Shown in pieces: positions 31,951-36,270 of a stretch of DNA of 36,270 nucleotides (its first letter is position 1; each line of letters opens with the position of its first letter). The stretch comes from Desulfosporosinus sp. BRH_c37 (lineage in GTDB: Bacteria; Bacillota; Desulfitobacteriia; Desulfitobacteriales; Desulfitobacteriaceae). The notes under the pieces were generated by a model that worked only from the letters and a program-made list of their open reading frames with translations, ran no database searches and was not told where the DNA came from. Where the stretch lies: positions 1 to 36,270 of the forward strand of contig LOEW01000145.1 in assembly GCA_001516045.1 (NCBI GenBank), written 5' to 3'. Position numbers and translations under genes: made by a program.

Positions 31951-33567
31951 ATGATAAATCAAAAAGATTTACTTCCTAAGGACATGGGACGTGCGGATGA
32001 GCAACTGATCAAACTCGAATTGAATCAGCTCATGCCTCTGCTGGCTCCGTATGATAAACCTGGAATGGAACCACCGTTAACGGATCCTAAGCCTGCCTGG
32101 AGAGAAAAATACTGTACTTCTTTAGATGGTTACGTTGGTATTGATACTTTAACTCGTCCGAAAACTAAAGAGGAAGAAGATGAATTTGTTCGCAAGTTCC
32201 TTAATGGTTTAGAAAAGATCTTTTCTGATGCCAATAATGGAGCGCTCCAACCACTCTCATTGTCCTTTGAATACTGCGCGAAATGCGATACGTGTTCAGC
32301 TGCCTGTCATATCTACGAGGCGTCAGGGAACAATGAGATGTACCGACCAATTTATCGTTCCGAGGTTCTTCGGAAAATTGCGAAGAAGTATTTCACCACG
32401 AGTGGGAAACTGTTAGGTGGCTTTGTCGGAGCAGATATCGATGTGAACTGGGAAACGATTGCTCGACTGGGGGAATTAGCCTATCGTTGTAATCTTTGTC
32501 GTCGCTGTGCTCAGACCTGCCCGCTGGGCTTAGATAACGCCATTCTTTCCAAAGAAATTCGCAAGATCTTCAGCCAAGAAATGGGCATTGCCCCGACTCC
32601 ACTGCATACAAAAGGTACGATGAATCAGCTGAAAACAGGTTCGTCGACTGGTTTAAGTAAACCAGCCTTTTTAGATACCCTTGAGTTTTTAGAAGAAGAT
32701 ACTGAAGAAAAATTTGGCATCAAGCTTAAATTTCCGATAGACAAAAAAGGTGCGGACATCTTACTGTTTCATAATGCCGGAGAGTTTATAGCCTGGCCGG
32801 AAAACCCTGTTGCCTTTGCCATTCTCTTTGATGCTGCTGGCTTAAACTGGACACTCAGTAGTGAAATCATAGGCTATGACAGTGTAAACTATGGTATCTG
32901 GTATGATGATTTTCAAGCTAAACAGGTTGCCTTGATGCAGATGAAAGCGGCCAAAGACTTAGGAGTCAACCGATTGGTGATGGCGGAGTGTGGACATGCC
33001 CATAAGGCTTCAGCTATTGTAGCTGACCGCATGGCCTTGAGTGATGCTAAGGTACCTGTGGAGAGCTGTCTGCCTCTGCTCTGGGAAATGGTTAAGAACA
33101 AGAGTATAAAATTTAATCCCAGTAAAAACAATTTTCCGGTCACCCTTCATGATCCTTGTAATGTGGTGCGGCAAATGGGGGTTGTTCAGCCTCAACGTAA
33201 TGTACTAAAGGAAATAGCTCCTCAGTTTAGGGAAATGGCTCCACATGGAGTAGAAAACTACTGCTGTGGTGGAGGAAGTGGTTTCGCCATTATGAATTAC
33301 TTGAATTTTCCACAATTCAGAGATTCAGTTGCTTCTCGGAAAAAATTCAATCAAATTCTTGGAGCCTTCATGGGTACCATGGAAAATACCTCACTGCCAA
33401 AATATATCTGTGCTCCTTGTTCTAACTGCAAAGGAGCTATGCGAGCAATTCTGGAACACTATGATGCTACCGAAAAATTCAACCTTCAGTACGGTGGCTT
33501 AGTTGAACTTATGGTAAATGCAATGGTTAGTTTGAAAAAGCCGTTCTTTGAGTTTTTAGAAGATTAG
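31951..33567 (+). CDS. dsrK: DsrK, HdrD-like iron-sulfur subunit of the DsrMK complex
   Basis: ATG 31951 after AAGGAGATC; 538 residues. Two ferredoxin-type clusters are seen: CAKCDTCSAAC (C109, C112, C115, C119) and CNLCRRCAQTC (C180, C183, C186, C190). The C-terminal half has the CCG-type motifs of HdrB/HdrD: HDPCNVVRQ, NYCCGGGSGF (C438-C439) and CAPCSNCKG. These bind the special catalytic [4Fe-4S] that handles disulfides. It is thought to reduce the DsrC heterodisulfide/trisulfide on the cytoplasmic side with electrons from DsrM. The first 100 residues are a family-typical extension. A very strong terminator follows, so dsrMK is transcribed apart from the downstream dsr genes. Confidence 0.95.
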   Translation: MINQKDLLPKDMGRADEQLIKLELNQLMPLLAPYDKPGMEPPLTDPKPAWREKYCTSLDGYVGIDTLTRPKTKEEEDEFVRKFLNGLEKIFSDANNGALQPLSLSFEYCAKCDTCSAACHIYEASGNNEMYRPIYRSEVLRKIAKKYFTTSGKLLGGFVGADIDVNWETIARLGELAYRCNLCRRCAQTCPLGLDNAILSKEIRKIFSQEMGIAPTPLHTKGTMNQLKTGSSTGLSKPAFLDTLEFLEEDTEEKFGIKLKFPIDKKGADILLFHNAGEFIAWPENPVAFAILFDAAGLNWTLSSEIIGYDSVNYGIWYDDFQAKQVALMQMKAAKDLGVNRLVMAECGHAHKASAIVADRMALSDAKVPVESCLPLLWEMVKNKSIKFNPSKNNFPVTLHDPCNVVRQMGVVQPQRNVLKEIAPQFREMAPHGVENYCCGGGSGFAIMNYLNFPQFRDSVASRKKFNQILGAFMGTMENTSLPKYICAPCSNCKGAMRAILEHYDATEKFNLQYGGLVELMVNAMVSLKKPFFEFLED

Positions 33568-33590
33568 TCGGTACTGATGGATTCTTTTGA

Positions 33591-33629
33591 ATGGACCCTT
33601 TCAGGATGCCTGAAAGGGTCCATTTTTTC
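33591..33629 (+). terminator. Rho-independent terminator of dsrMK
   Basis: A perfect 15-bp stem (33591-33605 with 33609-33623) with a 3-base ATG loop and a following T-run. This is the strongest plus-strand terminator in the window. Confidence 0.92.
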
Positions 33630-33706
33630 AGAGTATTTGTAAAAGGTTATTGATTGAAAAATTGTTTTAAGATTATAGCTGGCGTATCTTAAAATTTTTT
33701 AATTTG

Positions 33707-33727
33707 TACAATTAATTAGTAATTGTA
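33707..33727. promoter_or_regulatory. candidate operator before the reductase-rhodanese gene
   Basis: TACAATTA-ATTAG-TAATTGTA is an 8-bp perfect inverted repeat. It is directly followed by a second TAATTAATTAG, 9 bp before the ribosome binding site GGGAGGAG (33736-33743). The position suits a repressor site. The factor is unknown. Confidence 0.4.
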
Positions 33728-33751
33728 ATTAATTAGGGAGGAGAAGTGTAC

Positions 33752-35440
33752 ATGAAAGTAATTCTGGTAGGCGGAGTTGTAATTGGTCCCAAAGTTTCTG
33801 CACGTTTAAGTCGCTTGAATTCCGAGGCTGATATTACAATTATAGAAAAAGGAACTCTTCTTTCTTACGGGGCTTGTGGACTACCACTTTATGTAGCTAA
33901 CTTAGTACCTCAACTAGATGGATTAATGAAGACCTCTTACGGCTTGCTTAGGAATACTGATTTTTTTCAGAGTCAAAAGAATGCTAAAGTTCTTACCCAA
34001 ACAGAAGCAAAGAAAATTGATCGAGTAAATAAAAAAGTCTTTGTTCGACACGTGGTAACTGGGGTCGAGGAAGAGTTGGATTACGATTATTTAGTTCTCG
34101 GAACTGGTGCTAAACCGAGTATACCCCCTATACCGGGTGTGAATTTAGGTCAAGTGTTTACTCTTCATCGTCCGCAGGATGCCCAAGTACTTAAGGAATT
34201 TATCAAAACAAAGAAGGTAAAACACATTACAGTTATGGGATCAGGATTGATCGGAATTGAAACAGCAGATGCTTTGGCGGCTCCACGTTTAAAAGTTACT
34301 ATATGTGAGGCAGAGTCTCGAGTATTACCAAAGTTGCTGGATGCTGATATGGCTAAACTAGTGGAACGACAAATAAAGGGTCAAGGGGTTGAGCTTCAGC
34401 TTTCCTGCATGATAAAAGCTTTAGAAGGGGATGCCGAAGGAAATGTCTGCCGTGTAATAACAGAACAGGGAATATTTGAAACTGAAGCGGTTGTCATCGC
34501 GACGGGGGTACGTCCGGAAGTTGAATTAGCCCGCGAGGCCGGGCTTACGATTGGAAGTACTGGAGCTATTCAAGTTGACGAACACTTAATGACCAACGAT
34601 CCAGCAATTTATGCTGGTGGAGACTGTGCAGAACAACGTCATCTAATTACAGGAGAACCGGTATATATTCCGCTAGCTTCAACGGCCAACAAACAAGGCC
34701 GTGTTATCGCTGACCATATGATGGGGATTTCCGCCCGCTATGCTCCTGTTGAGGGAACATCTGTTCTTCAAGCTTTTGAGCTAAATATAGGACGCACAGG
34801 TCTGGGTGAATCGGAGGCTAGAAAACGAGGCTACAATGTTGTGACCAGTGTGAGTAGTGGGCTTGATTCCACACATTATTATCCGATGCATGCCAATATT
34901 ACGATTAAATTAATTGCCGAACAAGAGAATGGGCGCTTGCTGGGTGCCCAAGTTTGTGGTTTAGGAGAGAGTGTAAAAAGACTCGACGTCTTGGCGACAG
35001 CCCTTAAATTTGGCGCCAAGGTAGAAGATCTTATTGACTTGGATTTAGCATATGCACCACCCTTTGCTACAGCGATTGATGTACTTATCCATGCTGCTAC
35101 AACGTTAGAAAACATGCGTCTAGGGGTTGCGCAGGGAATTACAGCAGAGGCTGTAGTAAGTCGCTTACAGGCCGGGGAAAAGCTATGTCTGCTTGATGTA
35201 CGTGAACCGGATGAGGTGGCTTCCTATCCATTACCCATCAAGGGAACCATGGTCATTAGATTGGGAGAACTACGGGATCGTTGGCAAGAGGTCCCAAGGG
35301 ATTCGTTAGTTGTTACTGTATGTGGATTAGGGATCAGGGGCTATGAAGCAGCTTGTATTCTTAAAGGAAAAGGCATGAGTCAAGTCGTTTTTCTGCAAGG
35401 AGGAATCTCAGTAAGTAATGCCTACTTCTTCCCAGGGTAG
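33752..35440 (+). CDS. CoA-disulfide/polysulfide reductase fused to a rhodanese domain
   Basis: The ATG at 33752 (8 bases after GGGAGGAG) is preferred over GTG 33746; 562 residues. The FAD/NAD(P) pyridine-nucleotide disulfide oxidoreductase part runs from 1 to about 440: FAD motif VGGVVIGPKVSARL, redox Cys42 in YGACGLPLYV, NAD(P) motif GSGLIGIETADAL and FAD motif YAGGDCAE. A rhodanese domain (about 470-560) has LLDVREPDE and the active-site loop VCGLGIRG with C524. Both catalytic cysteines are present. This is the CoADR-Rhd / NAD(P)H persulfide-polysulfide reductase layout. Between dsrK and dsrA it plausibly reduces persulfides or moves sulfane sulfur in sulfite reduction (inference). The FAD loop GGVVIG departs from the common GGVAGG. 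Confidence 0.9.
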   Translation: MKVILVGGVVIGPKVSARLSRLNSEADITIIEKGTLLSYGACGLPLYVANLVPQLDGLMKTSYGLLRNTDFFQSQKNAKVLTQTEAKKIDRVNKKVFVRHVVTGVEEELDYDYLVLGTGAKPSIPPIPGVNLGQVFTLHRPQDAQVLKEFIKTKKVKHITVMGSGLIGIETADALAAPRLKVTICEAESRVLPKLLDADMAKLVERQIKGQGVELQLSCMIKALEGDAEGNVCRVITEQGIFETEAVVIATGVRPEVELAREAGLTIGSTGAIQVDEHLMTNDPAIYAGGDCAEQRHLITGEPVYIPLASTANKQGRVIADHMMGISARYAPVEGTSVLQAFELNIGRTGLGESEARKRGYNVVTSVSSGLDSTHYYPMHANITIKLIAEQENGRLLGAQVCGLGESVKRLDVLATALKFGAKVEDLIDLDLAYAPPFATAIDVLIHAATTLENMRLGVAQGITAEAVVSRLQAGEKLCLLDVREPDEVASYPLPIKGTMVIRLGELRDRWQEVPRDSLVVTVCGLGIRGYEAACILKGKGMSQVVFLQGGISVSNAYFFPG

Positions 35441-35491
35441 CATCAAATTTTTGCCCTATGGTTTTCATATAGTGCGATCAGGATTATATAT

Positions 35492-35506
35492 TGTACGTTT
35501 AGTACA
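35492..35506. promoter_or_regulatory. small inverted repeat upstream of the ferredoxin-dsrA genes
   Basis: TGTAC-GTTTA-GTACA, 5-bp perfect arms. About 28 bp downstream, 35533-35550 read on the minus strand is TTGTGTAAATTAACACTA. That matches 9 of the 12 fixed positions of the general Rex consensus TTGTGA-N6-TCACAA. Both lie in the 177-bp gap before the ferredoxin gene. Weak evidence. Confidence 0.25.
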
Positions 35507-35617
35507 CAAAATGTTAAATTAAGAACATGATCTAGTGTTAATTTACACAAGAAAGATTTTCACAAAGTTTTCCATCAAAACATTCATTTTTCTCTTTAAG
35601 GTTAAGGAGGTGTTATT

Positions 35618-35806
35618 TTGTTTATTGTAACAATTGACGAAGATCAGTGTTCTGGATGCAGCGAATGTACTGAAAGTTGTCCTGCTCACCTGCTTAGCTT
35701 CGTTGAGGACAAAGCCCAAGTAACTGGTGATGAATCAGAGTGCTTGGGTTGCGAAAGCTGTATTACAGTTTGCCCATCTGGTGCCATCAGCATTGCTGAG
35801 ATGTAA
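35618..35806 (+). CDS. 2[4Fe-4S] ferredoxin
   Basis: The TTG at 35618 lies 6 bases after TAAGGAGGTG. The 62 residues contain two complete cluster motifs, CSGCSECTESCP and CLGCESCITVCP, each C-x-x-C-x-x-C-x-x-x-C-P, in the compact clostridial-type arrangement. It carries low-potential electrons in the cytosol. It lies 33 bp upstream of dsrA with no terminator between, so it is almost certainly co-transcribed with the sulfite reductase and may be its electron donor or serve its maturation. It is not DsrD. Confidence 0.93.
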   Translation: MFIVTIDEDQCSGCSECTESCPAHLLSFVEDKAQVTGDESECLGCESCITVCPSGAISIAEM

Positions 35807-35839
35807 GAAACCTATAAACTTGAAGACGGAGGGTGTGCC

Positions 35840-36270
35840 ATGACAGAAAAGAAAACGCCACTACTGGACGAATTAGAAAAAGGTAAATGGCCAAGTTTTG
35901 TATCTGAAATTAAACGGGCCGCAGTGAGAACCGAAGCTGCAGCCGAATTGCTCCAAGTCTTGGAAAGATCCTATGTTGAGCGTAGAGGACACTGGAAACA
36001 CGGTGGAATCGTTGGAGTTAGAGGATACGGCGGCGGTGTAATTGGCCGTTATGTAGATGAACCACAAACTTACCCAGCTCTTGCGGAGTTCCATACTATC
36101 CGTATTAATCAACCATCTGGTTTTTTCTACAATACGAAAACACTTCGTACAATTTGTGATCTTTGGGAGAAGCACGGTAGTGGCATGACGAACATGCACG
36201 GTTCCACAGGCGACATAATTTTGCTAGGGTGCAAAACAGAGCATATTCAACCTATCTTTGACGATTATAG
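35840..36270 (+). CDS. dsrA: dissimilatory sulfite reductase alpha subunit (3' truncated by window)
   Basis: ATG 35840 after GGAGGG (35828-35833). The first 143 codons are visible and the frame runs off the window end. Diagnostic segments are [43 protein letters not shown], and [19 protein letters not shown]. They match DsrA of characterised sulfate reducers almost residue for residue. The region after [12 protein letters not shown] is shorter than in Desulfovibrio. With DsrB it forms the siroheme enzyme that reduces sulfite. The cluster-binding cysteines lie beyond the window. Confidence 0.97.
   Translation, partial: MTEKKTPLLDELEKGKWPSFVSEIKRAAVRTEAAAELLQVLERSYVERRGHWKHGGIVGVRGYGGGVIGRYVDEPQTYPALAEFHTIRINQPSGFFYNTKTLRTICDLWEKHGSGMTNMHGSTGDIILLGCKTEHIQPIFDDY

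Overview
The window reads as chromosome of a sulfate-reducing, endospore-forming, anaerobic Firmicute, most likely Desulfosporosinus or a close Peptococcaceae relative. The evidence is the dissimilatory sulfite reductase locus at the right end (dsrM, dsrK, a ferredoxin and the start of dsrA, with no dsrJOP next to dsrMK), Spo0E-like and spore-surface-like small proteins, moderate-to-low GC, strong GGAGG ribosome binding sites and frequent TTG/GTG starts. The genus is inferred; no search was run.

Left part (1-7.3 kb). The tail of an XRE-type repressor is followed by a small operon behind a near-consensus Gram-positive SOS (LexA) box. Its first gene encodes a Spo0E-like phosphatase, overlapped ATGA-wise by an unknown 99-residue protein. 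A tRNA-Trp lies on the minus strand with a textbook promoter and terminator. Next is a three-gene cluster of PHP phosphoesterase, 2TM-RCK potassium channel and four-BON-domain protein, and then a SpoIIIE/FtsK translocase with a shortened membrane region.

Middle (7.3-26.4 kb). A 0.44 kb spacer carries heptamer repeats in both orientations. It precedes an 8.6 kb gene for a cyclic beta-1,2-glucan synthase-type protein (GT84, glycoamylase and GH94 modules) and a methyltransferase. Minus-strand genes follow: a 14-TM-type MFS exporter, a single-chain AbrB-RelE (antitoxin-toxin-like) fusion, and pyruvate:ferredoxin oxidoreductase. A small spore-surface-like gene lies between the last two on the plus strand. 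A viroplasmin-RNase H gene abuts, without a single spare base, a minus-strand pair of cysteine-desulfurase-like and DsrE-like genes that may form a sulfur-relay unit.

Right part (26.4-36.3 kb). pepT, several unrecognised small genes and an RlmL-type rRNA methyltransferase lie between two inverted copies of a roughly 46-bp repeat. The right-hand copy has hairpins resembling an IS200/IS605 right end and supplies the C-terminal codons and stop of the methyltransferase. After a perfect palindromic terminator come dsrMK, a terminator, a CoA-disulfide/polysulfide reductase-rhodanese fusion, a 2[4Fe-4S] ferredoxin and dsrA, which runs off the window. Functionally, PFOR supplies reduced ferredoxin, DsrMK links the membrane quinone pool to sulfite reduction, and the reductase-rhodanese, desulfurase-like and DsrE-like proteins are plausible persulfide handlers.
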